From positions 1,402,134 to 1,466,133 of the forward strand of contig NZ_QAJL01000003.1 in NCBI RefSeq assembly GCF_003852525.1: DNA of 64,000 nucleotides. Direction: 5' to 3'. Below, piece after piece: positions 52,998 to 61,334 of the stretch. The position numbers and the translations under genes were made by a program. The notes below the pieces were generated by a model. That model had not been told where the DNA came from. It ran no database searches and was given only the letters and a program-made list of their open reading frames with translations. The stretch is from Pedobacter sp. KBW06. GTDB lineage: Bacteria; Bacteroidota; Bacteroidia; Sphingobacteriales; Sphingobacteriaceae. How positions within the stretch are numbered: the first letter of the stretch is position 1; the number at the start of each line of letters is the position of its first letter.

Positions 52998-55900
52998 CTA
53001 ATTTGTTTTTCTGGCGTATTCCGAAGGTGCCACATCGAATTGCTTCCTAAACTCTTTGCTAAAATACTTCCTGTCGTTAAAGCCAACCGCATAGGCCACC
53101 TCAGAAATATTCAGCTGATGTTCGGACAAAAGCTGAGCGGCCCTTTTCAATCGCTGAGATTTGATAAAATCTGTAATCGACAGGCCTGTCAGCGCTTTGA
53201 TTTTTTTATACAACACCGTCTGACTCATCCCGATCTCCTCCACCAAACTTCCTACATTAAATTCCGGATCTTCCATATGCGCCTCCAGCAGCCTCATTAA
53301 CTTGTCCAGAAACTGCTCATCGGGAGAGGTAATTTCGATTCTTCCCGGCATGAGTAAAACCTGCCTGTTGTATTTCTGCCGGAGTGCTTCGCGTCCAAGC
53401 AGAAGATTGCGGATACTGAGTTCCAGCACCTGTATGCTAAAAGGTTTGGTCAGGTAAATATCTGCGCCCGCTTCCAGCCCGTCCACCTGATGAAGATGTG
53501 AAGCCATGGCCGTCAGCATAATCACCGGGATGTGATTGGTCCGTTCTTCCTGCTTTAATTTCGAGCATAACTCCAGCCCGTTCATGCCTGGCATCGTCAC
53601 GTCACTAATGATCAGGTCAGGGAGTTCTTCTATCGCCACATTCCATCCCTCCAATCCATCTGCACAAGCCAGTAAATGGTAAGAATGCTGTAAAGACTGC
53701 AGGATAAAACGGCTCAGTTCGTTGTTATCCTCAACCACCAGTATGGTATATTTCTTTTCCCCCGAAGGAACATCTTCATTACCGCCCGCAGCGGCAGAAA
53801 GGATTTCCGGAAGCGCCGCAGGAGCAGGAAGCAAATCCGATGGTACCGTCAGTTCTTCTGAACTAAAATGAGCTGAGCCCATTGGCAGCCTTACCGTCAG
53901 GCTGGTTTGTCCGCTGCCCTGGGCGCTAGCCTGCTCGCTGGAAACAGAAATCTCTCCATGATGGAGTTCTACAATGTTTTTTACCAGTGCCAAACCAATG
54001 CCCCAGCCTTCTGTAATTATTTTTCCAGATTTCACCTGATAGAAATTGCTGAATATCTTGTCCAGCAGTTCCGCAGGGATTCCAATTCCGTTATCCCGGA
54101 TCACCAGTTTTGCCTGTCCGTTTTCAACTCCCGCAAAAAAGCTGATCTCTCCGCCATCAGGTGTATATTTAAATGCATTGGACAGGATATTATAGCAGAC
54201 CTTCTCGAGTTGTGCCGGATCAAAAAAGAGCATTAACTCTTCCTCTGAAGATTCAAAACGGTAAGTTATATTTTTGAGTTCGGCAAGCGCTTCATAGCTG
54301 TTAAAGATCTGTCTGCAAAAAGCAATCAGCTCATTTTCCCTTACCCGGAGTGTCACATTTCCCGTTTCTATCTTGCGGAAATCCAGCAGCTCCGTAATTA
54401 AGCGCAGCAAACGGTCTGTGTTTTTCTTGATGCCCGACAGCTGATGATTGATGAGTTCATTGTCTTTACTCATGTGGATCAGTTTTTCCAGAGGCGCAAA
54501 GATTAAACTGAGTGGGGTACGGATTTCATGGGAGATCCTGGTAAAAAAGTCCAGCTTCATCTGATAAAGCTCCTGCTGCCTTTCATTGTTCAGGTGCTCA
54601 TAATAAAGCTCCGACTCCAGGCGCTCCTGTCTGCGGAAGAAACGAAAGATCAGGTAAAGCAGGGTGCTTCCGGCAAGCACATAAAACAAATAGGCCCACC
54701 AGCTGCGCCATAAAGGCGGCAAAACCCGAATGTCTAATGCAGTAGGCTGTTCATTCCAGACGCCATCATTATTGCTTCCTTTAACCAGCAGTTTATATTT
54801 CCCTGCAGGCAGGTTCGTATAAGTTGCAGAAGGAATTGTCACATAGTTCCAGTCTTTTTCAAAGCCTTCCAATTTGTACGCATATTTATTGCGTTCCGGC
54901 TGGATATAATTTAAGGCCACGAAATCAATACTGAAGATGTCCTGATCGGCAGAGAAAGTAATCTCTTTAACGTTACTGATGTCCTGCTTTAACAGCTGAT
55001 CAGGCCCTCCTACCAAAACAGGTTTATTGAAAAGCTTCAATCCGGAGAAATCAACCTTGGGAAGGTGTTCATTCTCTTTTATTTCTCTTGGGGTGAACGC
55101 CACCAGTCCGTTATAACTACCAAAATAAAGCTTTCCTTTTTCATCTTTATAGGCAGAGTTGAAATTGAATTCATTTGCAGGTAATCCATCGGTGATGTTG
55201 TAATTTTTAAAGGAACGCTGTTTCAGGTCAAACTTACTCAGCCCCCGGTCGGTACTCAACCACAAACTCCCCTCATTGTCTTCAAGAATGCCAATCACGT
55301 TGTCGCTGGCAAGGCCATTTTGTTTGGTATAAGTGGTAAAGGACTGCGTCTTTGGCTGATATAAGCTCAAACCGCCATGATGCGTTCCTACCCAGATGTT
55401 GCCATCATGATCTTCCTGAATACAGTTGATCTGGTTCGATTGCAGGCTGTCTTTATGTGCTGTGCTTTTCAGAAAAACTTTAAACTGTCTGGCTCCCGGC
55501 GACAAAAGATTGAGGCCTCTGGGGGTACCCACCCAAAAATTCTTTTTGCTATCCGAAAAAGAAAAACGAATGTAGCTGCTGCTGAGCCTTAAACCCGGCG
55601 AAGGCAAATCGGTTAATACCGAGAAGCTTTGCTTTTCGGGATCAAACAGGTTCAATCCTTTTGAAGAAGTACCCACCCATAAACGTCCCTCATGGTCTTC
55701 AGAAATACTGCTCACATAACCATAGCTCAGGCTAGTCCGGTTATTGGGATGATGCCGGTAATGTTTAAATTTCCCGGTTGCAGGATTAAACAACTCCAGC
55801 CCGCCCTGAAATAAGCCGATCCAGATCTGTCCTTTCCGATCCTTATAAATGGCTTTAATGGTATTGGAACTCAGGCTATTCGGATCTGAAGGATCATTTA

Positions 55901-57098
55901 CATATTGTTTAAATTCACCTGTCACCGTATTAAAATAGTTCAGGCCCTGCCCTTCCGTACCGATCCAAAGGTTCTTTTTCCCGTCTGCGGCAATGACACT
56001 AATGATGTCGCTGCTGATGCTGTTCCTGTATTTACTGTACTTATACACGGTAAAAGGCACGGCATTTTTATGGGTAACATTTACTCCGCCAAACATCGTT
56101 CCGATCCATACAGAGCCATAATTGTCTTCATAAATGTCCTTGATGGAATTGTCGCTCAAGCTTTTTCGGTTCTCAGAATCATGTTTAAAACTCTTAAAAC
56201 GGAGCGTTAGGGGATCCAGGATATTCAGCCCGTTCATGGTTGCCACCCATAAATGGCCATCTTTTCCAGGCATTATCTTACGAATGATGTCATTGCTGAT
56301 CCCATCATTCCTCATTGGATCATGTCTAAATCGTATAAATGAACCGGATTCCGGAACAAAGAGGTTCAGTCCTTCCGCCTCCGTTCCAATCCAGATCCTC
56401 CCTTGCCGGTCTTCGGCAATGGTCTTGATGGAATTGCCACTGATGCTGTTTGCCCTGGAAGGAAGATGAACAAATGAGCTGAAAACATAACGGCCATTTT
56501 CAGGTGTCATTCTGGTCAGTCCCTCTGTGGTACCAACCCAGATATTTCCCTTGCTGTCTTCAAAAACAGCATAGACAATATTCCCTGCCAGTCCGTCTTT
56601 CTTAAAGTATTTCCTGAATTTTCGGCTTTTCGGATTTTCAAGGATGCTCAGTCCGTTGTAAGTACCAAACAAAACTTTCCCTTTACTCCCTGCAGCGATA
56701 GCAAGGATAATTTTATCACTGATGCCGTTTTGATCTGCTGGTTTATAAGTGATGCGCTCAAATTTTCCGGTTTCCGGAATATACCTGTTGAGCCCGTTCT
56801 GAGTGCCTATCCAGAGGTTCTTCTGCCGGTCTTCCGTAATGGCATAGATATAATCCTCAGAGCTGATAGAGGCCGGGTCGCTTTCCAGTGTTTTATATAT
56901 TTTAACCGTTTTACCGTCATAGCGGTTCAGGCAATCCCTTGTTCCGAACCACATATAGCCCCTGCTGTCCTTACAGATGGCCAACACCGTACTCTGCGAC
57001 AAGCCATTGGTAACCGATAAATGATCAAAGGAAAACTGACCAAACACAGTATTAAAAAACAAAACAATTGTTAAGGTTATAAATAGGTGTTTAGGCAT
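52998..57098 (-). CDS. Hybrid two-component system (HTCS) sensor-regulator of the glycosaminoglycan locus
   Basis: A 1366-residue one-protein signalling chain: a signal peptide, about a dozen Reg_prop propeller repeats (about 25-680, each with a form of G-x-(I/L)W-(I/V)GT), a Y_Y_Y domain (about 735-795), one membrane helix (about 805-825), HisKA with His857 in FFTRISHEIRTPLS, an ATPase domain (NILSNAFKYTPDGG; DNGIGIP; GWGIGLAL), a receiver with Asp1166 (LIISDVTMPG) and an AraC helix-turn-helix pair (about 1270-1365). HTCS proteins bind the oligosaccharide in the periplasm and switch on their locus. It precedes the sulfatase gene by 76 bases. A start at 57134 is possible, but the Met at 57098 opens the signal peptide. 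Confidence 0.96.
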   Translation of the reverse strand: MPKHLFITLTIVLFFNTVFGQFSFDHLSVTNGLSQSTVLAICKDSRGYMWFGTRDCLNRYDGKTVKIYKTLESDPASISSEDYIYAITEDRQKNLWIGTQNGLNRYIPETGKFERITYKPADQNGISDKIILAIAAGSKGKVLFGTYNGLSILENPKSRKFRKYFKKDGLAGNIVYAVFEDSKGNIWVGTTEGLTRMTPENGRYVFSSFVHLPSRANSISGNSIKTIAEDRQGRIWIGTEAEGLNLFVPESGSFIRFRHDPMRNDGISNDIIRKIMPGKDGHLWVATMNGLNILDPLTLRFKSFKHDSENRKSLSDNSIKDIYEDNYGSVWIGTMFGGVNVTHKNAVPFTVYKYSKYRNSISSDIISVIAADGKKNLWIGTEGQGLNYFNTVTGEFKQYVNDPSDPNSLSSNTIKAIYKDRKGQIWIGLFQGGLELFNPATGKFKHYRHHPNNRTSLSYGYVSSISEDHEGRLWVGTSSKGLNLFDPEKQSFSVLTDLPSPGLRLSSSYIRFSFSDSKKNFWVGTPRGLNLLSPGARQFKVFLKSTAHKDSLQSNQINCIQEDHDGNIWVGTHHGGLSLYQPKTQSFTTYTKQNGLASDNVIGILEDNEGSLWLSTDRGLSKFDLKQRSFKNYNITDGLPANEFNFNSAYKDEKGKLYFGSYNGLVAFTPREIKENEHLPKVDFSGLKLFNKPVLVGGPDQLLKQDISNVKEITFSADQDIFSIDFVALNYIQPERNKYAYKLEGFEKDWNYVTIPSATYTNLPAGKYKLLVKGSNNDGVWNEQPTALDIRVLPPLWRSWWAYLFYVLAGSTLLYLIFRFFRRQERLESELYYEHLNNERQQELYQMKLDFFTRISHEIRTPLSLIFAPLEKLIHMSKDNELINHQLSGIKKNTDRLLRLITELLDFRKIETGNVTLRVRENELIAFCRQIFNSYEALAELKNITYRFESSEEELMLFFDPAQLEKVCYNILSNAFKYTPDGGEISFFAGVENGQAKLVIRDNGIGIPAELLDKIFSNFYQVKSGKIITEGWGIGLALVKNIVELHHGEISVSSEQASAQGSGQTSLTVRLPMGSAHFSSEELTVPSDLLPAPAALPEILSAAAGGNEDVPSGEKKYTILVVEDNNELSRFILQSLQHSYHLLACADGLEGWNVAIEELPDLIISDVTMPGMNGLELCSKLKQEERTNHIPVIMLTAMASHLHQVDGLEAGADIYLTKPFSIQVLELSIRNLLLGREALRQKYNRQVLLMPGRIEITSPDEQFLDKLMRLLEAHMEDPEFNVGSLVEEIGMSQTVLYKKIKALTGLSITDFIKSQRLKRAAQLLSEHQLNISEVAYAVGFNDRKYFSKEFRKQFDVAPSEYARKTN

Positions 57099-57144
57099 GG
57101 TGATGGTCAGGAAGGCTTGGTTAGGTCCTGACAATTATACAAAA

Positions 57145-57189
57145 AAAATACGCTTAATGCGGGTAGACCTCTCACATTAAGCGTATTTT
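57145..57189 (-). terminator. Intrinsic terminator after tetR-doxX
   Basis: Arms AAAATACGCTTAATG (57145-57159) and CATTAAGCGTATTTT (57175-57189) form a perfect 15-bp stem; read on the minus strand it is followed by eight T. It insulates the HTCS gene from the doxX transcript. Confidence 0.9.
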
Positions 57190-57201
57190 CAGAAAAGCAG
57201 A

Positions 57202-57633
57202 CTAGCGTCTGCGTTTGCTCAGGTTATTGCTGATGATCTGATCAACGCTATATTTTCCGCTTCCGGAAACAAAAAGGAAAGCATAAACAATCAGGTAATG
57301 TAATGCCATTTCTTTTTTATCAAAACCATCAGGTCCATGAATGATAAAAATTGCGATCAGCATGGTCACGATCAAAGGAATCACAGCCAGTCTTGTTCCC
57401 AACCCTATTAATACGAGAATAGAACATAAAAATTCTGCAAAAACAGCCAATGCCAGTGAAGCAGGCTCACCAACCCCTATCGGATCTCCAAATTGAATAG
57501 GTGCCCCACTGGTGAGCATCTGTAATTTCTGATAGCCATGAAACAACATAAAAACGGCAATAGAAACGCGCAAGACAAGCAGCATAAAATGAATGCCTTC
57601 ATGATTGAAATTGGTGTTGAATATTTTTTTCAT
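57202..57633 (-). CDS. DoxX family membrane protein
   Basis: A 143-residue protein with four predicted membrane helices and DoxX features: RVSIAVFMLFHGYQKLQML near the start, EPASLALAVFAEFLCSILVLIGLGTRLA, and a C-terminal HYLIVYAFLFVSGSGKYSVD. DoxX proteins are small inner-membrane proteins linked in some bacteria to redox stress or quinone-dependent electron transfer. It follows the TetR gene by 61 bases and precedes a strong terminator, so the pair is a two-gene operon probably repressed by TetR. Confidence 0.92.
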   Translation of the reverse strand: MKKIFNTNFNHEGIHFMLLVLRVSIAVFMLFHGYQKLQMLTSGAPIQFGDPIGVGEPASLALAVFAEFLCSILVLIGLGTRLAVIPLIVTMLIAIFIIHGPDGFDKKEMALHYLIVYAFLFVSGSGKYSVDQIISNNLSKRRR

Positions 57634-57694
57634 CCGGGTAGATTATTTAGTTTGAATCGTTTATTAAATAGTGTTGTATATTAAAGCTATGAAT

Positions 57695-58300
57695 TTATTT
57701 GCTCGTTATGGAAATAATAAAGCCTGAAATCGCATCCTGAAGGATCATTTTCTTCGAAGCATCCGGTTTTCCTTCTTTTTGAATCATCTGAATAGAAACC
57801 AGACCGTGAAGAATAGATAAATAAGTATGGTATTTAAGGAAATAATCTGTTTCCGGATGATTACTTTGCGCAATCGCTTCTTTGATCGTGGAAATCATGA
57901 TGCCTGTAGCGGTCTTCATCTCTATGATCTGTTTTACGCGGTCACAAGCCGGAATCCCAAGGCCAAACATCAGTTGATAATATTCATTATGGTCAAACGC
58001 AAAATCCCAATAGGCATGTGCCATCGCTTCCAGCTGCTGAGCCGGAACCTCATATTGGTCTTTTACCTCCTGAAGGGTATCAGCCAGCTTTTGAAATCCT
58101 TCTTTTGTGAACTCCAGCAGGATGGCCTCCTTATTTTCAAAATGGTTATAAATTACCGGAATGCTGTACTCAATTGCATCTGCAATCTTGCGGATCGATA
58201 AAGATTGCCAGCCATCAGAGATGACCTGCTGCCATGCCGCTTCAAGAATACTTGCCTTAAATTCTTCCTTCTGCCTTATTTTACGTTCTGCAATTCCCAT
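57695..58300 (-). CDS. TetR/AcrR family transcriptional regulator
   Basis: A 201-residue protein with an N-terminal helix-turn-helix (about 14-62, LSIRKIADAIEYSIPVIYNHFENKEAILLE in two helices) and a helical ligand-binding part resembling the WHG-type C-domain (MAHAYWDFAFDHNEYYQLMFG). A 23-bp palindrome overlapping its own -7 box lies just upstream, a typical autoregulatory operator. It controls at least itself and doxX; the ligand is unknown. Confidence 0.93.
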   Translation of the reverse strand: MGIAERKIRQKEEFKASILEAAWQQVISDGWQSLSIRKIADAIEYSIPVIYNHFENKEAILLEFTKEGFQKLADTLQEVKDQYEVPAQQLEAMAHAYWDFAFDHNEYYQLMFGLGIPACDRVKQIIEMKTATGIMISTIKEAIAQSNHPETDYFLKYHTYLSILHGLVSIQMIQKEGKPDASKKMILQDAISGFIISITSK

Positions 58301-58311
58301 AGACTATGAAT

Positions 58312-58337
58312 TTTTGTTAACACTGTTAACAAAAGTA
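58312..58337 (-). promoter_or_regulatory. TetR operator palindrome overlapping a -7 box
   Basis: Arms TTTTGTTAAC (58312-58321) and GTTAACAAAA (58325-58334) are perfect inverted repeats around ACT. On the minus strand TACTTTTG (58337-58330) matches TAnnTTTG and shares eight positions with the palindrome, so repressor binding would block the promoter. It ends 12 bases before the tetR start. Confidence 0.8.
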
Positions 58338-58414
58338 ATGGGTAAATTATATTTTAAAAAGGCTTTATGGAATTCTGACTTAAATACAACAAATAACCGC
58401 GCTTATCGCAGCAA

Positions 58415-59008
58415 TTAATCGATAATCAGGCGGAAAGTAAGGTTAATCCGGGGCGAGGTCACCTGCACGGTTTTTGGTAAACGGTGTTCCCAGTAACGTT
58501 GTGTCTCTCCCTTCATGATCAGCACACTGCCATGGCTCAGGTCTACGGAAATAATGGGGATCTTTTCTACATAACGCCTGAATTGAAAAATCCGGTGCGC
58601 ACCAAAGCTGACGGAAGCAATCAGCGGATATTTACCCAGGTTCTTTTCATTGTCCCTATGCCAGCCCATACTGTCGATCCCATCACGGTAATGGTTGAGC
58701 AGGCAGGCATTGAACCTGGCATGATACTTTTCTTCAATCCGGGCTTTGATCTTTGTCATCGTTTCCGTCCATGGCAAAGCATTCATCGTAATTCCGGAAT
58801 AGCTATAGCTGATTCCTTCATCTCCATAAAATGCGGTGAACCTGGGCTGCAAAACAGTTTTGCCGAATATTTTAATGGGCTCCTGTTTCCAGGCAACTCC
58901 GGTTGTCAGCTCATTAAAATAGGTATTACTTTCTTCCTCATTAAAAAATCCGGGAAGGAATAAAGCCTCTCCCGGAATCGGAAGGAGGTTAACATGATCT
59001 CCGTACAT
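58415..59008 (-). CDS. AlkB-like 2-oxoglutarate/Fe(II) dioxygenase
   Basis: A 197-residue protein with the iron site His117-x-Asp119 (GWHRDNE) and His175 (YWEHRLPK), the oxoglutarate arginine and the AlkB signature SPRINLTFR (Arg187, Arg193), and NHYRDGIDSMGWH before the first ligand. This is the AlkB class that repairs alkylated bases in DNA or RNA by oxidative demethylation. It stands as a single gene; downstream is a short gap and tetR. Confidence 0.94.
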   Translation of the reverse strand: MYGDHVNLLPIPGEALFLPGFFNEEESNTYFNELTTGVAWKQEPIKIFGKTVLQPRFTAFYGDEGISYSYSGITMNALPWTETMTKIKARIEEKYHARFNACLLNHYRDGIDSMGWHRDNEKNLGKYPLIASVSFGAHRIFQFRRYVEKIPIISVDLSHGSVLIMKGETQRYWEHRLPKTVQVTSPRINLTFRLIID

Positions 59009-59084
59009 CGAATGAAGTAAAATAGTTCTCTATAAAGATAAATTAAATTTAACTAAAAATATGCATCTGCTATAAAACAAGAAT

Positions 59085-59122
59085 GCAGATGGAAAAGATA
59101 CCTGAGTATGCTAATCACCTGC
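59085..59122 (-). terminator. 38-base conserved hairpin, copy 1
   Basis: Outer arms GCAGATGG and CACCTGC and inner arms ATAC/GTAT around CTGA. It lies downstream of the 199-residue M16-like gene on its strand, and a U-rich tract follows (ATTCTTGTTTT on the minus strand), so it probably terminates transcription. Two more copies of the same length follow the two paralogues. Confidence 0.65.
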
Positions 59123-59165
59123 AATTCTGCCCCTATTGATCTCTTTTTTTCTCTACTCCTAACGC

Positions 59166-59765
59166 TTACTTTGCAATTGAAGCTTCAGCATTTCCCTTCC
59201 AGTCGCCAAATGCCTTTTTTGCCAATGCTTTTGCCTGGGCAAGGCTAATGTTACCAGCTATAGTGATATAAGTTCTTGAAGGTGTAATCTGCTGGTTATA
59301 AAATGTCTTTACTTCAGCTAAAGAAACCGCCTGTTTAGTACTTTTGTTCACTTTATCTACCATAACCTGATCGATTGCCGATTCCTGCAAAGCAGATGAC
59401 ATCACTAAAAACGCATTTTCAAAATCTTCGGCCGCTGCAGCTACATTCGCTTCATCAGCAGTAACGCTTACTTTAGGTGCAATTTCTTTCAGACTATTTG
59501 CAAAAACAACTTTACTTTTAGCACTTGCCCCTTCCGCTAAAATGTTGGTTAAGGCTTCAGTTACTGCTGCATTGGTATCCAGGGTTTCACCTTCTATTTT
59601 AACAGAGGCGAACACTTTTCCCATTCCGATATTTTCTGCCACTACGACCTCTATTCCGTTTTTTAATTTAAAACTTACCGGATCTTTCATCGTTACCTGC
59701 GCATCAATCTTACCGAACGCGAATACACCTATCATCATTATTAATGCTTTTTTAATTGTTATCAT
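59166..59765 (-). CDS. Secreted M16-peptidase-like mini-protein without zinc site (paralogue 1)
   Basis: A 199-residue exported protein (signal to KIDAQ, residue 23). VSFKLKNGIEVVVAENIGMGKVFASVKIEG matches, in pieces, the first strands of an M16 (pitrilysin/insulinase) domain; LTNILAEGASAKSKVVFANSL matches the following helix; FYNQQITPSRTYITIAGNISLAQAKALAKKAFGDWKG matches the domain end. The catalytic HxxEH and its surroundings are absent, as in the inactive half of M16 proteins, but here there is no active partner. Two shorter paralogues lie upstream. Possible roles are binding or inhibition of a protease; no function is known to me. Confidence 0.75.
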   Translation of the reverse strand: MITIKKALIMMIGVFAFGKIDAQVTMKDPVSFKLKNGIEVVVAENIGMGKVFASVKIEGETLDTNAAVTEALTNILAEGASAKSKVVFANSLKEIAPKVSVTADEANVAAAAEDFENAFLVMSSALQESAIDQVMVDKVNKSTKQAVSLAEVKTFYNQQITPSRTYITIAGNISLAQAKALAKKAFGDWKGNAEASIAK

Positions 59766-59822
59766 TTTTAATTTTATTTTTCTGGTTGATATACTTGAAT
59801 TGATTACTCTTTAAACAACAAT

Positions 59823-59860
59823 GCAGATGGGATAAATACCTGGGTACTTAAACCACCTGC
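59823..59860 (-). terminator. 38-base conserved hairpin, copy 2
   Basis: Outer arms GCAGATGG and CCACCTGC, inner arms AAATAC/GTACTT around CTGG, with one mismatch. It lies 45 bases after the stop of paralogue 2 on the minus strand, followed by ATTGTTGTTTA. It separates paralogue 2 from paralogue 1. Confidence 0.65.
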
Positions 59861-59904
59861 CATCCACTCCTCTGATCTCTCTGCTCTTTGTTGCGCTCTC
59901 CAGC

Positions 59905-60369
59905 TTATTTTGCCAGTTCGGATGAACTGTTTTCTTTCCACTCACCAAATGCTTTCCTGGCCAATACTTTTGCCTGGGCAAGGGTAATATCACCGGCAAT
60001 GGTGATGTATGTTTTTGCAGGTACCAGACTTTCATGGTTCCTGCCTGCAGCTGTCAATGCTTCAGCAGTTGCTAAAAAAGCATTTTCAAAATCTTCCGTA
60101 TCCGCAGCTACATGTGCTTCATCAGTACCGAAACTTACTTTAGGCTCAAAGTCTTTACCATGATCAGCGATTGAGATATTGGTATTCGAAGCCAGCTGTC
60201 CGCCTTCGATTTTAACAGATGCCAATACTTTTCCCATTCCATTATTTTCAGCAACGATAACTTCTACGCCGTTTTTTAATTTAAAGCTTACCGGATCTTT
60301 CATGATCCCCTGTGCCTGAATGTTACTGAAAGTGAATAAGCCGATGATGATGAATAATAAGTTTTTCAT
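59905..60369 (-). CDS. Secreted M16-like mini-protein (paralogue 2)
   Basis: A 154-residue exported protein (signal to NIQAQ, residue 20), nearly identical to paralogue 3 over most of its length. It keeps the N-terminal strands (VSFKLKNGVEVIVAENNGMG) and the C-terminal AKTYITIAGDITLAQAKVLA and FGEWKEN of an M16-type domain. It lacks the zinc motif and has lost two internal stretches present in paralogue 1 (the LTNILAEG helix and about 28 residues before the final strands). A conserved -7 box lies about 70 bases upstream and a hairpin follows the stop. Confidence 0.75.
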   Translation of the reverse strand: MKNLLFIIIGLFTFSNIQAQGIMKDPVSFKLKNGVEVIVAENNGMGKVLASVKIEGGQLASNTNISIADHGKDFEPKVSFGTDEAHVAADTEDFENAFLATAEALTAAGRNHESLVPAKTYITIAGDITLAQAKVLARKAFGEWKENSSSELAK

Positions 60370-60436
60370 ATTGATGTTTTTTAGGTTGTGTTTTTTTAGG
60401 TTGTGAATTTTTGGTCGATGTTTTTACTTGATGCAT

Positions 60437-60444
60437 CAAAGGTA
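60437..60444 (-). promoter_or_regulatory. Promoter -7 box of paralogue 2, within a 311-bp gap
   Basis: The minus strand reads TACCTTTG; TTTCCTG lies about 16 bases upstream and is shared with the promoter of paralogue 3, as is the following ATCAA. The rest of the gap 60370-60680 holds hairpin copy 3 and nothing else that I can recognise. Confidence 0.6.
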
Positions 60445-60596
60445 TGCCGGTTTTGCCGGGCAGGAAAGGCAGAATAGACGGAAAGGCAAAAGTGATCGGT
60501 GAACGGATATTTTTGCCCTTTGGTCATTTGTAAAGGCAAATCCCCACTGCTGCGATCATTCCTATCGTCCGGATAAAATGCCTTTTAAACAACAAT

Positions 60597-60634
60597 GCAG
60601 ATGGAGTAAGTACCTAAGTACTTAAACCACCTGC
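60597..60634 (-). terminator. 38-base conserved hairpin, copy 3
   Basis: Outer arms GCAGATGG and CCACCTGC, inner arms AAGTAC/GTACTT (perfect) around CTAA. It follows paralogue 3 by 46 bases on the minus strand, then ATTGTTGTTTA. A G-C pair in the inner stem is A-T in copy 1, a compensatory change. Confidence 0.65.
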
Positions 60635-60680
60635 AAATCCTCCCCTCGAGTTCCTCTGCTCTTTTGTTGCGCTCTCCAGC

Positions 60681-61145
60681 TTATTTTGCCAGTTCGGATG
60701 AACTATTTTCTTTCCATTCTCCAAATGCTTTCCTGGCCAGTACTTTTGCCTGGGCAAGGGTAATGTCGCCTGCAATGGTGATGTATGTTTTTGCGGGTAC
60801 CAGACTTCCATGGTTCCTGTCCGCAGATGTTAGTGCTTCAGCGGTTACTAAAAAAGCATTTTCAAAATCTTCGGTATCCGCAGCTACAGTTGCTTCATCG
60901 GTACCGAAACTTACTTTAGGTCCAAAGTCCTTACCACGATCAGCAATTGCAACACTGGTATTTGAAGCCAGCTGTCCGCCTTCGATTTTAACAGATGCCA
61001 ATACTTTTCCCATGCCATTGTTTTCTGCAACGATAACCTCTACGCCGTTTTTTAATTTAAAGCTTACCGGATCTTTCATGATTCCCTGTGCCTGAATGTT
61101 GTTAAAAGCGAATAAACTGATTAAGATGATTAGTAAGTTTTTCAT
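60681..61145 (-). CDS. Secreted M16-like mini-protein (paralogue 3)
   Basis: A 154-residue exported protein (signal to NIQAQ) almost identical to paralogue 2, differing mainly at scattered positions of the middle region (SVAIADRGKDFGPKVSFGTD) and the signal peptide. Same M16-like ends, same missing catalytic motif. The DNA similarity extends through the stop codon and the 3' hairpin, which shows a recent tandem duplication of the whole transcription unit. Divergent from the LytTR regulator gene. Confidence 0.75.
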   Translation of the reverse strand: MKNLLIILISLFAFNNIQAQGIMKDPVSFKLKNGVEVIVAENNGMGKVLASVKIEGGQLASNTSVAIADRGKDFGPKVSFGTDEATVAADTEDFENAFLVTAEALTSADRNHGSLVPAKTYITIAGDITLAQAKVLARKAFGEWKENSSSELAK

Positions 61146-61200
61146 AATGTTTTTTCTTTAGTTTATGTTTTTCCGGTTGATTATTTATTGATTGATGAAC

Positions 61201-61208
61201 CAAAGGTA
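61201..61208 (-). promoter_or_regulatory. Promoter -7 box of paralogue 3
   Basis: The minus strand reads TACCTTTG, with CTTCCTG 17 bases upstream, matching the arrangement before paralogue 2. The leader is about 50 bases. Confidence 0.6.
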
Positions 61209-61334
61209 AAACCCTTTTAAGCAGACAGGAAGGGGGTATCGACAGAAAGGATAAAATGAACGGTGAACAAGGCTTTTGACTCTTTCATTTTCCGATCTAT
61301 TATAATTATATTAGTATAGGTTAACGAAATCCCG

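Noticed and set aside
52922..53092. 57-residue N-terminal extension of the sulfatase
   Set aside because: It overlaps the HTCS coding end and places the signal peptide internally.
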